NCBI GenBank assembly: GCA_016720345.1
Contig: JADKKV010000006.1
Coordinates: 1 to 64,000 of the forward strand
Source of the DNA: Thermomonas sp.
GTDB taxonomy: Bacteria; Pseudomonadota; Gammaproteobacteria; Xanthomonadales; Xanthomonadaceae
Reading direction: 5' to 3'
Length of the DNA stretch: 64,000 bases
The position numbers and the translations under genes are program-made. Below the pieces are notes generated by a model, which searched no databases, was not told the origin of the DNA, and saw only the letters and a program-made list of their open reading frames with translations. Positions 11,787 through 24,453 of this stretch are shown piece by piece. Position 1 is the stretch's first letter; every line of letters starts with the position of its first letter.

Positions 11787-12920
11787 TCAGCCCCCAAGGC
11801 GGAAGCTGGCGACGCCCGGTGCCGTCGCGGGATCGCCGTCCTTGCCGGGCCCGCCGCCGGTGGAGATCGTTGACAGCACGCCGCCGCGATCGACCAGGCG
11901 CGCGAAGCTGGAAATCCCGGTGGCCAGTTCCAGGTCGAGTTGCAGTTCGCCCGGCAATGCCAGCACCGGCCGCACCTGCCTGACGATCGAGAGGTCGTCG
12001 AGGTAGCCCGCCAGCCGCATGTAGTCGTCCGCGCTGTCCACCCCGAGGATGCGCACGCGATAGGTGCCGGACGGCCCGCCGCTGCCGGCCCGCGCGTAGC
12101 GCTTGAACAGCGCATCGGCGGCACCGTCGGCGCCACCCACCATGGCCCGGCGCGCATCGGCATGCTTGGTCTGCCAGCTGGACAGGGTCTTGCCCTTGTC
12201 GACCAGGGTCCAGTCCGCGACCCAGCCGCCGGTCCCGCGCTGCAGCTTGCCGATCAGCTGCATCGGCGGGCTGTACTTGCGCGAAAGGCCGGCAATGGCG
12301 CCGGTGTCGCCGCGCCAGATCGCGCCAACCGCCGCCTGCTCCGCGGCATTGCCGCCGGGCAGGCCCAGCGCGAAGCCGCGCGCCTTGGCCTGGTCGAGGA
12401 TCGCGCGCGCCGCATTGACCTGGCCCAGGCCGACCAGGCGCGGGCCGCTGCCATCGTTGATCGCCAGCCACAGCACCGGTTTCGGCCGCGGCAGCGGCCA
12501 CGCCGGCAGGCCCAGCATCTGCACCAGCTGGTCGACATCGTCGGGCTTGAAGCGCGCGACCAGGGTGGTCTGGAAGCTCGGCGCCCCGCTGCTGGAAACA
12601 CCTTCGTCCTGGCGGTAGTCGTAGCCCGCCACGTAATCCCCGGCCTTGCCGAGCTCCTCGCGCACACCGGGCCGCTGCGCCGCGCCACGGTCGCCGGTGA
12701 CCTTCGCCAGCACCGCCGCCAGCGCGCGCCCGAACCCGGCATTGCGCTCGGCATCGCCCTGGTTCCGGACCGCCACCTCGGCCTCGTAGGGGCCGCTTGC
12801 GCCGGCGCGGTCGCCCTCGACGCGCTGGGCGTGGGCGATTCCGGCGCACAGCAGCAACAGGACCGCCAGCATGTGGCTGGCCGCCCGCGTCGCCCAGGAT
12901 TTCCGCTGCATCCGTTGCAT
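11787..12920 (-). CDS. exported DUF2066 protein
   Basis: 377 residues. The N-terminus has a signal peptide ([31 protein letters not shown], cleavage after AHA). The mature part matches the DUF2066 layout: an N-terminal block with [31 protein letters not shown], then GYDYRQDEG and [38 protein letters not shown]. The function is unknown; homologues are typically encoded next to purM and perM in gammaproteobacteria, matching this context. It starts at ATG 12920; a second ATG (12911) three codons in is possible. It is divergent from purM, with the purM promoter region between. Confidence 0.82.
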   Translation of the reverse strand: MQRMQRKSWATRAASHMLAVLLLLCAGIAHAQRVEGDRAGASGPYEAEVAVRNQGDAERNAGFGRALAAVLAKVTGDRGAAQRPGVREELGKAGDYVAGYDYRQDEGVSSSGAPSFQTTLVARFKPDDVDQLVQMLGLPAWPLPRPKPVLWLAINDGSGPRLVGLGQVNAARAILDQAKARGFALGLPGGNAAEQAAVGAIWRGDTGAIAGLSRKYSPPMQLIGKLQRGTGGWVADWTLVDKGKTLSSWQTKHADARRAMVGGADGAADALFKRYARAGSGGPSGTYRVRILGVDSADDYMRLAGYLDDLSIVRQVRPVLALPGELQLDLELATGISSFARLVDRGGVLSTISTGGGPGKDGDPATAPGVASFRLGG

Positions 12921-13063
12921 CAGCACGCCCGTCCCTGCCCGGCAATGCGCCCGGCCAAGGTGAAATGGTGCCGCAGCAGCGCGGGCGCGTCCACGTGAAG
13001 ACAAGCGGCACGCTAAAATGCGCCCCTCCCAGGCGCGTTCGCGCCAGCGCGCCGAGGCTCCCC

Positions 13064-14128
13064 GTGACGCAGTCCACCCCCCCCGCAGCAGCCGGCCTGA
13101 CCTACCGCGACGCCGGCGTCGACATCGATGCCGGCAATGAGGTCGTCGAACGCATCAAGCCGCTGGTCAAGCGCACCCTGCGGCCCGAAGTGCTGGGCGG
13201 CGTGGGCCTGTTCGGCGGCCTGTTCGACCTCTCCAGCCGCTACCGCGAGCCGGTGCTGGTATCCGGCACCGACGGCGTGGGCACCAAGCTGATCCTGGCC
13301 AAGCAGCTGAACCGCCACGCCACCATCGGCCAGGACCTGGTGGCGATGTGCGTCAATGACGTGCTGGTGCAGGGCGCCGAGCCGCTGTTCTTCCTCGACT
13401 ACTTCGCCACCGGCAAGCTGGACGTGGACACCACGGTGCACGTGGTGGGCGGCATCGCCAGGGGCTGCGAGATCGCCGGCTGCGCGCTGATCGGCGGCGA
13501 GACCGCCGAGATGCCCGACATGTACCCGCCGGGCGAATACGACCTGGCCGGCTTCACCGTCGGCGCGGTGGAGAAGTCGAAGCTGGTCGATTCCGGCAAG
13601 CTGCGCGCCGGCGACGTGCTGATCGGCATCGCCTCCAGCGGCCCGCATTCCAACGGCTACTCGCTGGTGCGCAAGATCCTGGCGCGGGCCGGCATCACGC
13701 CCGATAACGGCGGGCTGGACCTCGACCTCGGCGGCGTCACCCTGGCCGACGCGCTGATGGAGCCCACCCGCATCTACGTCAAGCCGGTGCTGGAGCTGCT
13801 GGCCCGCCACGACATCCATGCGATGGCACACGTCACCGGCGGCGCACTGGTGGAGAAGATCATCCGGGTGGTGCCGGCCCCGCTGGGCCTGGATATCGAC
13901 ACCTCCAGCTGGCCGCTGCCGGCGGTGTTCGACTGGCTGCAGCGCGAAGGCAACGTGGCGCGCGAAGAGATGTGGCGCACCTTCAACTGCGGCATCGGCT
14001 ACGTGCTGATGGCCGATCCCGCCGATGTGGCCGCGATCGAAGCCGACCTCGACCGCCTGCAACTGGCGCACTGGCGGATCGGCCAGGTGACGCCACCGCG
14101 CGACGGCGAGCGGCTGCGCATCCGCTGA
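13064..14128 (+). CDS. purM: phosphoribosylformylglycinamidine cyclo-ligase
   Basis: 354 residues of the PurM/ATP-grasp-like family: [22 protein letters not shown] at the start, [13 protein letters not shown], the metal/ATP region [37 protein letters not shown], and the C-terminal [19 protein letters not shown] and HVTGGAL. It converts FGAM to AIR in purine synthesis. It starts at GTG 13064, giving the usual short leader before LTYRDAG. A TAAAAT hexamer at 13014-13019 may be its -10. purN follows after 1 base. Confidence 0.95.
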   Translation: MTQSTPPAAAGLTYRDAGVDIDAGNEVVERIKPLVKRTLRPEVLGGVGLFGGLFDLSSRYREPVLVSGTDGVGTKLILAKQLNRHATIGQDLVAMCVNDVLVQGAEPLFFLDYFATGKLDVDTTVHVVGGIARGCEIAGCALIGGETAEMPDMYPPGEYDLAGFTVGAVEKSKLVDSGKLRAGDVLIGIASSGPHSNGYSLVRKILARAGITPDNGGLDLDLGGVTLADALMEPTRIYVKPVLELLARHDIHAMAHVTGGALVEKIIRVVPAPLGLDIDTSSWPLPAVFDWLQREGNVAREEMWRTFNCGIGYVLMADPADVAAIEADLDRLQLAHWRIGQVTPPRDGERLRIR

Positions 14129-14129
14129 C

Positions 14130-14774
14130 GTGCCGATGCGCCTTGCCGTCCTAGCCTCGGGTCGCGGCAGCAACCTGCAGGCCATCCTCGACGCGATCGC
14201 CGCCGGCACCCTGGACGCGGAGATCGTCGGCGTATTTTCCGACAAGCCAACCGCGCAAGCCCTGCGACGCGTGCCGGAGCCGCTGCGCTGGTCGCGCAAT
14301 GCGAAGGATTACCCCAATCGCGCCGCGTTCGACGCCGAACTGGCCACTGCGGTGGCGGCCACCCGGCCGGACTGGGTGGTGTGCGCCGGCTACATGCGGA
14401 TCCTCGGCGACGCCTTCGTCCAGCGATTCCGCGGCCACCTGCTGAACATCCACCCGTCGCTGCTGCCCCGGCACCGCGGCCTGCGCACCCACGCGGGCGC
14501 ACTTGCCGCCGGCGATGGCGAACACGGCGCCAGCGTGCATTTCGTGGTCCCGGAACTGGATGCCGGCGCGGTGATCGCGCAGGCCGCGCTGCCGGTGCTG
14601 GCCACCGACACCCCGGAATCGCTCGCCGCGCGGGTGCTGCGGCTGGAGCACCCACTGCTGGTCGCGGTCTTGCAAATGGCGGCGGCTGGCCGCATCACGG
14701 AACAGGCGGCGCAGGCCACGCTGGATGGTCAGCCCCTGTTTACGCCGCTGCGACTAGAGTTCGCCCCAGGCTGA
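14130..14774 (+). CDS. purN: phosphoribosylglycinamide formyltransferase
   Basis: 214 residues of the folate-dependent GAR transformylase family. LAVLASGRGSNLQAIL binds the phosphoribosyl substrate; the catalytic Asn-His-Asp set is visible as LLNIHPSLLP (N, H) and VPELDAGAVI (D). It acts two steps before PurM in the purine pathway and is co-transcribed with it. GTG 14130 aligns with the family N-terminus; ATG 14136 two codons later is the alternative. Confidence 0.94.
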   Translation: MPMRLAVLASGRGSNLQAILDAIAAGTLDAEIVGVFSDKPTAQALRRVPEPLRWSRNAKDYPNRAAFDAELATAVAATRPDWVVCAGYMRILGDAFVQRFRGHLLNIHPSLLPRHRGLRTHAGALAAGDGEHGASVHFVVPELDAGAVIAQAALPVLATDTPESLAARVLRLEHPLLVAVLQMAAAGRITEQAAQATLDGQPLFTPLRLEFAPG

Positions 14775-14816
14775 CCGCGAAGCGGCCACATCCCCTTTCC
14801 CTTCAAGCAGTTGCCG

Positions 14817-15491
14817 ATGAAATCCGTGCGTGTTGCCGCCCTCCTCAGCGTCCTGCTCGCCGCCTCGCCGGCGTGGGCGGTCAAGCCGTTCACCGCCGAC
14901 TACGAAGCCAGCGTCATGGGCGGCATTTCCGCCGACGCGCAGATGACGCTGGCGTCGGCCGGCGGCGATCGCTGGAATTACGTCCTCAGCGTGGACAGCC
15001 CGGTCGCGACCCTGCGCCAGGCCACCGTGTTCGAGGACCGTGATGGGGCGTGGCGGCCGCTGTCCGGCAACGATTCCACCCAGATGCTGATCAAGAAGTC
15101 GCAGAAGAACGCCAGCTACGACTGGGCCAGGGGCGAGGCGCGCTGGAGCGGTGACGTCAAGGCCGACCGTGCCGGCCCGGTCAAGCTGCAGGAAGGCGAC
15201 CTCGACGCGATGCTGCTGAACCTCGCCATCGTCCGCGACGTGGCCGCGGGCAAGCCGCTCACCTACCGCATGGTCGACAACGGGGTGGTGCGCACGCAGG
15301 CCTACCAGAACCTGGGCAAGGACACGGTCACCTACGCCGGCAAGCCGCGCCAGGCCACCAAGGTCAGCCGCAGCAGCGAGAACAAGCAGGTCATCGTATG
15401 GGTCGTGGACGGCCTGCCGGTGCCTGCGCGGATCCTGCAGAAGAAGGACGGCAAGGACGAGCTGGACCTGGTGCTGCAGTCCGTGCGCTGA
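14817..15491 (+). CDS. exported DUF3108 protein
   Basis: 224 residues with a signal peptide (MKSVRVAALLSVLLAASPAWA). The mature protein has DUF3108 features: PFTADYEASVMGGISADAQMTL, beta-rich repeats (WNYVLSVDSPVATLRQATVFED) and PLTYRMVDNGVVRTQAYQNLGKDTV followed by a conserved tail VVDGLPVPARILQKKDGKDELDLVLQSV. The family is periplasmic and uncharacterised. It follows purN by 42 bases and ends at a strong bidirectional terminator shared with the convergent murA. Confidence 0.85.
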   Translation: MKSVRVAALLSVLLAASPAWAVKPFTADYEASVMGGISADAQMTLASAGGDRWNYVLSVDSPVATLRQATVFEDRDGAWRPLSGNDSTQMLIKKSQKNASYDWARGEARWSGDVKADRAGPVKLQEGDLDAMLLNLAIVRDVAAGKPLTYRMVDNGVVRTQAYQNLGKDTVTYAGKPRQATKVSRSSENKQVIVWVVDGLPVPARILQKKDGKDELDLVLQSVR

Positions 15492-15512
15492 GCCGCCCCG
15501 CCGCTTCAACAA

Positions 15513-15535
15513 AAAGCCCCGCAATGCGGGGCTTT
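15513..15535. terminator. bidirectional intrinsic terminator between the DUF3108 gene and murA
   Basis: A perfect 10-bp stem (15513-15522 with 15526-15535) with loop AAT, flanked by A-runs on one side and T-runs on the other, sits between two convergent stop codons, so it can end both transcripts. Confidence 0.88.
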
Positions 15536-15586
15536 CCTGCGCGCGGAGGCATCGGCCTGCCCGGGCAGGCCGATGCCGCACCCTCA

Positions 15587-18152
<2,566 letters not shown>

Positions 18153-18153
<1 letters not shown>

Positions 18154-18698
18154 TGGCGATGCCCCACTACCCGGACGCGCTGCTGCAACGCGCGGCGAAG
18201 ATCAGGCTGGTCGGCTTCGACGTCGATGGCACCCTCACCGACGGCCGCCTGCACTACGCCAGCGATGGCCACGAAACCAAGTCCTTCCATGTCCAGGACG
18301 GCATGGGGCTGGTGCTGCTGCGCGAGGCCGGGATCGAACTGGCGCTGGTCAGCGCGCGGATCAGCCCGCTGGTGGCGGCGCGCGGCAGCGAGTTGAAGAT
18401 CGCCCACGTCCACGTCGGCGAGCGCAGCAAGCTGGCCTGCATGCAGCGGATCGCCGCCGGGATGGGGATCGGCATGGACGCGGTCGCGTTCATGGGCGAC
18501 GACCTGCCGGACCTGGCCACCCTGCGCGCGGCCGGGCTGGCGATCGCGCCGGCGAACGCGCACCCGTGGGCGCTGGCGGCCGCGCACTGGGTGGCCCCGC
18601 GCAACGGCGGCGAGGGCGCAGCGCGCGACGCCTGCGACCTGATCCTGCAGGCGCAGGGCAGGCTCGAGGGCATCCTTGCGCACGGGGAACATCCGTGA
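18153..18698 (+). CDS. kdsC: 3-deoxy-D-manno-octulosonate 8-phosphate phosphatase KdsC
   Basis: 181 residues of the HAD C0-type phosphatase family. The catalytic loop is LVGFDVDGTLTDGRLHY (nucleophile and acid aspartates), motif II is ALVSARIS, and motif IV is AFMGDDLPDLATL. It removes phosphate from Kdo-8-P. The ATG at 18153 overlaps the kdsD stop (TGATG); lptC starts inside its last codon (GTGA), so the set is translationally coupled. Confidence 0.94.
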
Positions 18699-19252
18699 GC
18701 TGGCGCGGCGGCCTGACCGTGGTCCTGCTGCTGGCCGCGATCGCCTGCGGCTGGTCGGTCTGGCGGTTCACGGGCGGTGGTGCCGAAGCCATGGCATCGA
18801 CCCGCTCCGAGTACGTGCTGCACGATTACGAAATCGTCTCGCTCGATTCCGAAGGCAAGGAATCGTTCACCCTCAGCGGCCCACGCCTGCAGCGCGACCC
18901 GGGCGCGAAGTCGATGAGCCTGGAAACCCCGCGCTTCCTGGTGCCCGACCGCAATGGCGCGTACTGGGACGTGCGCGCGCAACGCGGGCTGGTGCCGGAC
19001 GACGGCAAGGAACTGCGGCTGCGCGGGAGGGTGGTCGCCACCAGCCCGCCGCAGGCACCGCCGCCGACCCGGATCGAAACCGAGGAGCTGAACCTGTTCC
19101 CGCGCGAGAACCGCGCGGCCTCGGCCAGCACGGTGACCCTCACCCGACCCGGGCTTACAATGCGCGGCCACGGCATGCGGGCGGATTTCGACCGCCAGCA
19201 GGTCTCCCTCCTTTCGGATGTGCACACCCGCTATGTCCCGACGCCCCGCTGA
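18695..19252 (+). CDS. lptC: LPS export protein LptC
   Basis: 185 residues with one N-terminal membrane span (SWRGGLTVVLLLAAIACGWSVWRFTGG) and a periplasmic beta-jellyroll (YVLHDYEIVSLDSEGKESFTLSGPRLQRDPGAKSMSLETPRF). LptC links the LptBFG transporter to LptA. It starts at GTG 18695, overlapping the kdsC stop. It overlaps lptA by 20 bases at its 3' end. Sequence conservation in this family is low; gene order supports the call. Confidence 0.9.
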   Translation: MSWRGGLTVVLLLAAIACGWSVWRFTGGGAEAMASTRSEYVLHDYEIVSLDSEGKESFTLSGPRLQRDPGAKSMSLETPRFLVPDRNGAYWDVRAQRGLVPDDGKELRLRGRVVATSPPQAPPPTRIETEELNLFPRENRAASASTVTLTRPGLTMRGHGMRADFDRQQVSLLSDVHTRYVPTPR

Positions 19253-19796
19253 CCTCGCGGCCGCCGTGCTCGCCCTGTCCGCCGCCGCCTTCGCGGCCGG
19301 CGCGGGCGCGCGCAGCTCCGACCGCAACCAGCCGATGGACATCGAGGCGGCGCACAGCACCTGCAGCCTGGGTGCCAACGACAGCTGCACCCTGACCGGC
19401 AACGTGACCATGACCCAGGGCAGCCTGAACGTGGTCGCGGCCAAGGCGATCATCGAACAGAGCGGCGGCGACCCCAGCCGCGCCCTGCTCAGCGGCGGCG
19501 TGACCCTGCGCCAGACCCTGGACGACGGCAACCAGATCGACGCCACCGCAAGCAACGTGGACTACAACCTCAAGACCGAGGTGGTGGTGTTCACCGGCAA
19601 CGTCGAGATCCGCCAGCTGCGCGGCACCCTCAACGGCCAGCGCGTGGTCTACAACATGAAGACCAACCAGGTCGAGAGCGGCGGCACCGGCAACGGCCGG
19701 GTCAAGATGCGGATCCTGCCCAAGAGCGCGCAGGCGCAGCCCGCGAAGGCCGCGGCCGCGCCGGTGGTGCCGGCCCCGCCGGCCGGCAAGCGCTGA
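19233..19796 (+). CDS. lptA: LPS transport periplasmic protein LptA
   Basis: 187 residues with a signal peptide ([26 protein letters not shown]) and an OstA-like jellyroll ([83 protein letters not shown]). The tail is Ala/Pro-rich. It forms the periplasmic bridge carrying LPS to the outer membrane. ATG 19233 lies inside the end of lptC; the stop overlaps the lptB start by one base. Confidence 0.92.
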   Translation: MSRRPADLAAAVLALSAAAFAAGAGARSSDRNQPMDIEAAHSTCSLGANDSCTLTGNVTMTQGSLNVVAAKAIIEQSGGDPSRALLSGGVTLRQTLDDGNQIDATASNVDYNLKTEVVVFTGNVEIRQLRGTLNGQRVVYNMKTNQVESGGTGNGRVKMRILPKSAQAQPAKAAAAPVVPAPPAGKR

Positions 19797-20515
19797 TGCT
19801 GGCCGCCAGCGGCCTGCGCAAGCGTTACAAGTCGCGCGAGGTCGTGCGCGACTTCGGGCTGACCCTGGATGCGGGCGAAGTGGTCGGCCTGCTCGGCCCG
19901 AACGGCGCCGGCAAGACCACCTGCTTCTACATGATCGTCGGCCTGGTGCCGGCGGATGCCGGCAGCATCGTGCTGGACGGCACCGACATCACCGGCGAGC
20001 CGATGTACGCACGCGCCAAGCGCGGCGTCGGCTACCTGCCGCAGGAACCCTCGGTGTTCCGCAAGCTCAGCGTGGCGGACAACATCCGCCTGGTGCTGGA
20101 GCTGCGCGACGACCTCGACGACGACGGCCGCGCGCGCGAACTGGAAAGCCTGCTCGACGAGTTGCAGATCGGCCACGTCGCCGAGCAGATGGGCGCCAGC
20201 CTGTCCGGTGGCGAGCGCCGCCGGGTCGAGATCGCGCGCGCGCTGGCCGGCAAGCCGCGGATGATCCTGCTGGACGAACCCTTCGCCGGCGTCGACCCGA
20301 TCTCGGTCAACGAGATCCAGCGCATCGTCCGCCACCTCAAGGACCGCGGGATCGGCGTGCTGATCACCGACCACAACGTCCGCGAGACCCTCGGCATCTG
20401 CGACCGCGCCTACATCCTGGCCGATGGCGCGGTGCTCGCGCAGGGTGCCCCGGATGCCTTGCTGGAGAACCCGGACGTGCGCCGGGTCTACCTGGGCGAC
20501 GCGTTCAAGCTCTGA
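19796..20515 (+). CDS. lptB: LPS export ABC transporter ATPase LptB
   Basis: 239 residues, a complete ABC ATPase: Walker [21 protein letters not shown]-loop [18 protein letters not shown], signature [16 protein letters not shown], Walker [16 protein letters not shown] and the switch histidine in [10 protein letters not shown]. It powers LPS extraction with LptFG. It closes the kdsD-kdsC-lptC-lptA-lptB unit; rpoN follows after 83 bases, the usual proteobacterial order. Confidence 0.95.
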   Translation: MLAASGLRKRYKSREVVRDFGLTLDAGEVVGLLGPNGAGKTTCFYMIVGLVPADAGSIVLDGTDITGEPMYARAKRGVGYLPQEPSVFRKLSVADNIRLVLELRDDLDDDGRARELESLLDELQIGHVAEQMGASLSGGERRRVEIARALAGKPRMILLDEPFAGVDPISVNEIQRIVRHLKDRGIGVLITDHNVRETLGICDRAYILADGAVLAQGAPDALLENPDVRRVYLGDAFKL

Positions 20516-20598
20516 CCGCCAGGGCACGGCCACGTCCGCCCCGGCTTTCGCGCGCCGCTAACGCTTTTTGCCCGCGCCAGGATATATCCTGAGCACGG

Positions 20599-22038
20599 AT
20601 GAAGCCGCGCCTCTCCCCCGGGCTGCACCAGCAACTGATCCTGACGCCGCAGCTGCGCCAGGCGATCCGGCTGTTGCAACTGTCCACCGTGGAACTGGAA
20701 GCCGAAGTCGCCGAGGCGGTGGCCAGCAACCCGCTGCTGGACTGGGCCGAGGAAGGCGAGCCGGGTCCCGCCGATGCCCACGAGGTGCGCGATGCCGACG
20801 GCATCCAGGAAGCGCCGGTGCGCGAGCACACCGAGGAACGCAGCGACGAGCACTGGGATCGCGAAGGCGAACCCTGGCAGGAGCGGATCGGCCCCGCATC
20901 GGATCCGGGCGACGATGATTTCGGCGGCGCCGGCGAACGCGCGGCGAGCGCGGAGACCCTGCGCGACCACCTGCTTTGGCAATTGCACCTCGGCCACTTC
21001 AGCCAGCGCGACCAGGGCATCGGCGTGGCGCTGGTCGATGCGATCGACGAGGACGGCTACCTGCGCGACGACCTCGAGGCCATCGCCGCCGGGCTGCGGC
21101 CCGAGATCGATGCCGGCCTCGACGACGTGCTGCAGGTGCTGCACCGGATCCAGCAGTTCGACCCGGTCGGGGTTGGCGCCCGCGACCTCGGTGAATGCCT
21201 GCGCCTGCAGCTGCGCGCGCTCGCCGAAGACACCCCCGGGCGCGAGCTGGCGATGGCGGTGACCGCCGGCGCGCTGGCGCGGTTGCCACGGATCGGGATC
21301 GACGGCCTGTGCCAGGAACTGGACTGCACGCGCGACCAGGCAGAGGCGGCGGTGCACCTGCTGCGCAGCCTGGATCCGCGCCCGGGCGCCCAGCATGGCG
21401 AGCTTCCGGCCGGTACCTACGTCATCCCCGATTGCGTGATCTGGCGCCAGCAGGGCCTGTGGCGGGTGGCGCTTGCCGCCGGCGCGACCCCGCGGATCAC
21501 CATCCAGCGCGACTACGAGCAGATGATCCGGCACGCGGCGGCCTCCGATGCCGACTACCTGCGCGGCCGCCTGCAGGAAGCGCGCTGGCTGCTCAAGGGC
21601 CTGGAGGCGCGCGCCGATACCTTGCTGCGGGTGGTCCGCTGCCTGGTCCGCGAGCAGGCCGGCTTCCTCGAGTTCGGCGACCAGGCCCTGCATCCGCTGA
21701 CCCTGCGCACGGTGGCGGCGGAACTCGGCCTGCACGAATCCACGGTGTCGCGCGCGATCGCGCGCAAGTACGTGCGCACACCGCGCGGCACCATCCCGTT
21801 GCGCGATTTCTTCGCCTCCGGGATCGACACCGGGAACGGCGGAAGCGCGTCCAGCACCGCCATCCAGGACATGATCCGCAAGCTGGTCGAGGCCGAGGAC
21901 CCGCGCAAGCCGCTGTCCGACGCGCGCCTCGCCGACACCCTGAAATCGGGCGGGGTCCCGGTGGCGCGGCGTACCGTCGCCAAGTATCGTGAAGCCCTGC
22001 AAATCCCCGCATCGCACGAACGCGTGCGCATCGGCTGA
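20599..22038 (+). CDS. rpoN: RNA polymerase sigma-54 factor
   Basis: 479 residues. Region I is the Gln/Leu-rich activator-interacting segment (HQQLILTPQLRQAIRLLQLSTVELEAEVAEAVASNPLL), followed by an acidic region II (about 55-125), the core-binding domain, a helix-turn-helix (TLRTVAAELGLHESTVSRAIARKYV) and the RpoN box (ARRTVAKYREAL) near the C-terminus for -24 recognition. Needed for genes with -24/-12 promoters. hpf follows after 60 bases. Confidence 0.95.
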   Translation: MKPRLSPGLHQQLILTPQLRQAIRLLQLSTVELEAEVAEAVASNPLLDWAEEGEPGPADAHEVRDADGIQEAPVREHTEERSDEHWDREGEPWQERIGPASDPGDDDFGGAGERAASAETLRDHLLWQLHLGHFSQRDQGIGVALVDAIDEDGYLRDDLEAIAAGLRPEIDAGLDDVLQVLHRIQQFDPVGVGARDLGECLRLQLRALAEDTPGRELAMAVTAGALARLPRIGIDGLCQELDCTRDQAEAAVHLLRSLDPRPGAQHGELPAGTYVIPDCVIWRQQGLWRVALAAGATPRITIQRDYEQMIRHAAASDADYLRGRLQEARWLLKGLEARADTLLRVVRCLVREQAGFLEFGDQALHPLTLRTVAAELGLHESTVSRAIARKYVRTPRGTIPLRDFFASGIDTGNGGSASSTAIQDMIRKLVEAEDPRKPLSDARLADTLKSGGVPVARRTVAKYREALQIPASHERVRIG

Positions 22039-22098
22039 CCGATGCCACGCGCCGCGATTCGTTCCACACCTGTCGTGTCCACGTCGAAGGAGGTCCAG

Positions 22099-22425
22099 AT
22101 GCAGATCGAAACCCATGGCCAGCAACTCGAAGTCACCCCGGCCCTGCGCGACTACGTGGAAACCCGCTTCGAGCGACTCGGGCGGCACTTCGAGCACCCC
22201 TGCCAGATCCGCGTGCAGCTCGGCCTGGACAAGCCCGACCACAAGGCCGAGGCGACCGTGAGCCTGTCCGGCCGCACCCTGCACGCCGACGCCAACGCCC
22301 AGGACATGTACGCCGCCATCGACCTGCTCGCCGACAAGCTGGACCGCCTGCTGCTGAAGCAGAAGGAACGGATGGTCGACCACCACCGCGGCGAGGGCAT
22401 CGCGCACGTCGGCACCGCGGATTGA
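22099..22425 (+). CDS. hpf: ribosome hibernation-promoting factor HPF
   Basis: 108 residues, short-form HPF/Yfi[32 protein letters not shown], then [54 protein letters not shown]. It binds the 30S decoding centre and helps dimerise inactive ribosomes. The ATG at 22099 is chosen for the near-perfect ribosome site AAGGAGGT at 22088-22095, an exceptionally strong site beside the weak or missing ones of its neighbours. An upstream in-frame start at 22042 lacks this site. Confidence 0.93.
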   Translation: MQIETHGQQLEVTPALRDYVETRFERLGRHFEHPCQIRVQLGLDKPDHKAEATVSLSGRTLHADANAQDMYAAIDLLADKLDRLLLKQKERMVDHHRGEGIAHVGTAD

Positions 22426-22456
22426 CCGCCTTCCCGCCACGGCGGAGCCGAACCCC

Positions 22457-23410
22457 GTGAACGCCGCCCGCATCACCGCCGCGGAACTGTTCGACCAGCA
22501 AGCCGAACGCCTGGAACTGCGCTGGCTGGCCGGCCAGCGCGGCGGCGACGGGCGCATGCTGGAGGCGGTGGAGACGGTTGCGCGGCGGCCATCGCTGGCC
22601 GGTTACCTCAACATCATCTATCCGAACAAGGTGCAGATCCTCGGCACCGAGGAACTGGCCTGGCTGGACGGGCTGGACTCGCGGCAGCGTTGGGAGACGA
22701 TCCAGAAGATCATCGGCTTCCGCCCGCTGGCGCTGGTGATCAGCAAGAACCAGTCGTGCCCGGAAGACCTGCGGATCGCCGCCGAGGAATCGGAAACCCC
22801 GCTGTGGAACTCGCCGCGGCGCGGGCACGAACTGCTGAACCACCTGCAGTACAAGCTCGCGCGCACGCTGGCGCCGCGGGTCACCCTGCATGGCGTGTTC
22901 ATGGAGATCTATTCGATCGGCGTGCTGATCACCGGCGAGTCGGGTTCCGGCAAGAGCGAACTGGCGCTGGAACTGGTGACCCGCGGCCACCGGCTGGTCG
23001 CCGACGACGCGCCCGAGTTCACCCAGATCGCGCCCGACGTGCTCGACGGCGCCTGCCCGGACCTGCTGCAGGACATGCTGGAACTGCGCGGCCTTGGCGT
23101 GCTCAACATCCGCCAGATGTTCGGCGACACCGCGGTCAAGCGGAACAAGTACCTGCGCATGATCGTGCACCTGAGCAAGCCCTCGCTGGAGGCCAAGCCC
23201 GGCGGCATGGAGCGGCTCACCGGGGACATCGGCAGCCGCCGCCTGCTCGACCTCGACGTGCCGATGATCACCCTGCCGGTGATGGCCGGCCGCAACCTCG
23301 CGGTGCTCACCGAGGCCGCCACCCGCATGCACCTGCTGCGCTCCAAGGGCGTCGACCCCGCCGCCGCGTTCATGGCCCGCCACAGCCATTTCCTGGAGCG
23401 CTCGCAGTGA
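22457..23410 (+). CDS. hprK: HPr kinase/phosphorylase
   Basis: 317 residues. The C-terminal kinase domain has Walker [17 protein letters not shown], the phosphorylase/kinase helix [15 protein letters not shown], and the HprK signature [20 protein letters not shown]. The N-terminal domain (1-130) matches the family. It phosphorylates and dephosphorylates HPr at Ser46; the HPr gene downstream keeps Ser46. It starts at GTG 22457. It occupies the place directly after hpf where many proteobacteria have ptsN; rapZ overlaps its stop (GTGA). Confidence 0.94.
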   Translation: MNAARITAAELFDQQAERLELRWLAGQRGGDGRMLEAVETVARRPSLAGYLNIIYPNKVQILGTEELAWLDGLDSRQRWETIQKIIGFRPLALVISKNQSCPEDLRIAAEESETPLWNSPRRGHELLNHLQYKLARTLAPRVTLHGVFMEIYSIGVLITGESGSGKSELALELVTRGHRLVADDAPEFTQIAPDVLDGACPDLLQDMLELRGLGVLNIRQMFGDTAVKRNKYLRMIVHLSKPSLEAKPGGMERLTGDIGSRRLLDLDVPMITLPVMAGRNLAVLTEAATRMHLLRSKGVDPAAAFMARHSHFLERSQ

Positions 23411-24297
23411 CCACCGCGGATCCCGGCCCCACCCCGCAGGCGCTGCCACCGCTGGTGATCGTCAGCGGCATGTCCGGCTCCGGCAAGTCGGTGGCGCTCA
23501 ACACCTTCGAAGACCTCGGCTACTACTGCGTCGACAACCTGCCGGCGGAACTGCTGCCCGAATTCGTGCGCCGGATCCTGGCCCGCGACAACGCGCCGGA
23601 GAAGATCGCGGTCGGCATCGACGCGCGCAGCCTCGGCGACCTGTCGGAACTGCCCGAGGCGCTTTCGCAGGTCGGTGCGCAAGGCCTCGATACCCGCCTG
23701 CTGTTCTTCGATACCCGCGACGACGTGCTGCTGCGCCGCTACGCGGATACCCGCCGCCGACACCCGCTCAGCCACCTCGGGCTGGTGCTGGCGGACGCGA
23801 TCTCGCTGGAGCGCCAGGCGCTCAAGCCGCTGCGGCAGATCGCCGACAGCCAGCTGGACACCAGCGACCTCAATGTCCACCAGATGCGCCGGTTGATCCT
23901 GACCGAATACGCGCTCAGCGGCGCCGGGCTGTCGTTGCTGTTCGAATCCTTCGCGTACCGGCGTGGCGTTCCGGCGGAAGCGGACTTCGTGTTCGATGCG
24001 CGGGTGCTGCCCAACCCGCACTGGGACGCCCGCCTGCGGCCGCTGTCCGGGCGCGATGCGGACGTGCGCGACTACCTCGAGGCGCAGCCGCAAGTGGCCG
24101 AATACGTCGGCCAGATCCAGGGGTTCCTGGACACCTGGCTGCCACGGCTGAAGTCGGAAACCCGCAGCTACGTGACGGTGGCCTTCGGCTGCACCGGCGG
24201 ACGCCACCGATCGGTGTACCTGGCCGAACGCCTTGCCCGCCATTGCCGCGAAGCCGGCTGGGCGGAAGTGGCGGTGCATCACCGCGAGCTGGACTGA
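23407..24297 (+). CDS. rapZ: RapZ, RNase adapter / nucleotide-binding regulator
   Basis: 296 residues. N-terminal P-loop [29 protein letters not shown] and a Walker B-like stretch; C-terminal RNA-binding domain ending in [24 protein letters not shown]. In E. coli RapZ presents the sRNA GlmZ to RNase E and controls glucosamine-6-phosphate synthase; whether that circuit exists here is unknown. It starts at GTG 23407, overlapping hprK. It is followed by a palindromic element before the EIIA gene. Confidence 0.93.
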   Translation: MTTADPGPTPQALPPLVIVSGMSGSGKSVALNTFEDLGYYCVDNLPAELLPEFVRRILARDNAPEKIAVGIDARSLGDLSELPEALSQVGAQGLDTRLLFFDTRDDVLLRRYADTRRRHPLSHLGLVLADAISLERQALKPLRQIADSQLDTSDLNVHQMRRLILTEYALSGAGLSLLFESFAYRRGVPAEADFVFDARVLPNPHWDARLRPLSGRDADVRDYLEAQPQVAEYVGQIQGFLDTWLPRLKSETRSYVTVAFGCTGGRHRSVYLAERLARHCREAGWAEVAVHHRELD

Positions 24298-24324
24298 CCG
24301 CCTGCCTTTCGCCATTCGCGCAAT

Positions 24325-24409
24325 CGTTCGCTGGCGCCTGCCGCCGGGGGTTCGCGCAGCGGCATTTCGAGGCGCGTAGCGGACTCCCGGCGGCAGGCGC
24401 CAGCGAACG
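24325..24409. repeat. REP-like palindrome with perfect 24-bp arms
   Basis: Arms 24325-24348 and 24386-24409 are exact reverse complements. The 37-base centre contains GCGCAGCGGCATTTCGA, which recurs with one change (A to G) at 26918-26934. It lies between rapZ and the EIIA gene, has no T-tract and codes for nothing, so a dispersed palindromic unit is more likely than a terminator. Confidence 0.72.
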
Positions 24410-24441
24410 CTTCCCGCTTCCGCACTGTCACCACCGTCTGT

Positions 24442-24453
24442 TAACTTGCAGGC
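24442..24453 (+). promoter_or_regulatory. -10 element placed for a leaderless EIIA transcript
   Basis: TAACTT (24442-24447) is followed by 6 bases and then the ATG at 24454. No ribosome-binding site precedes the gene. Confidence 0.38.
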
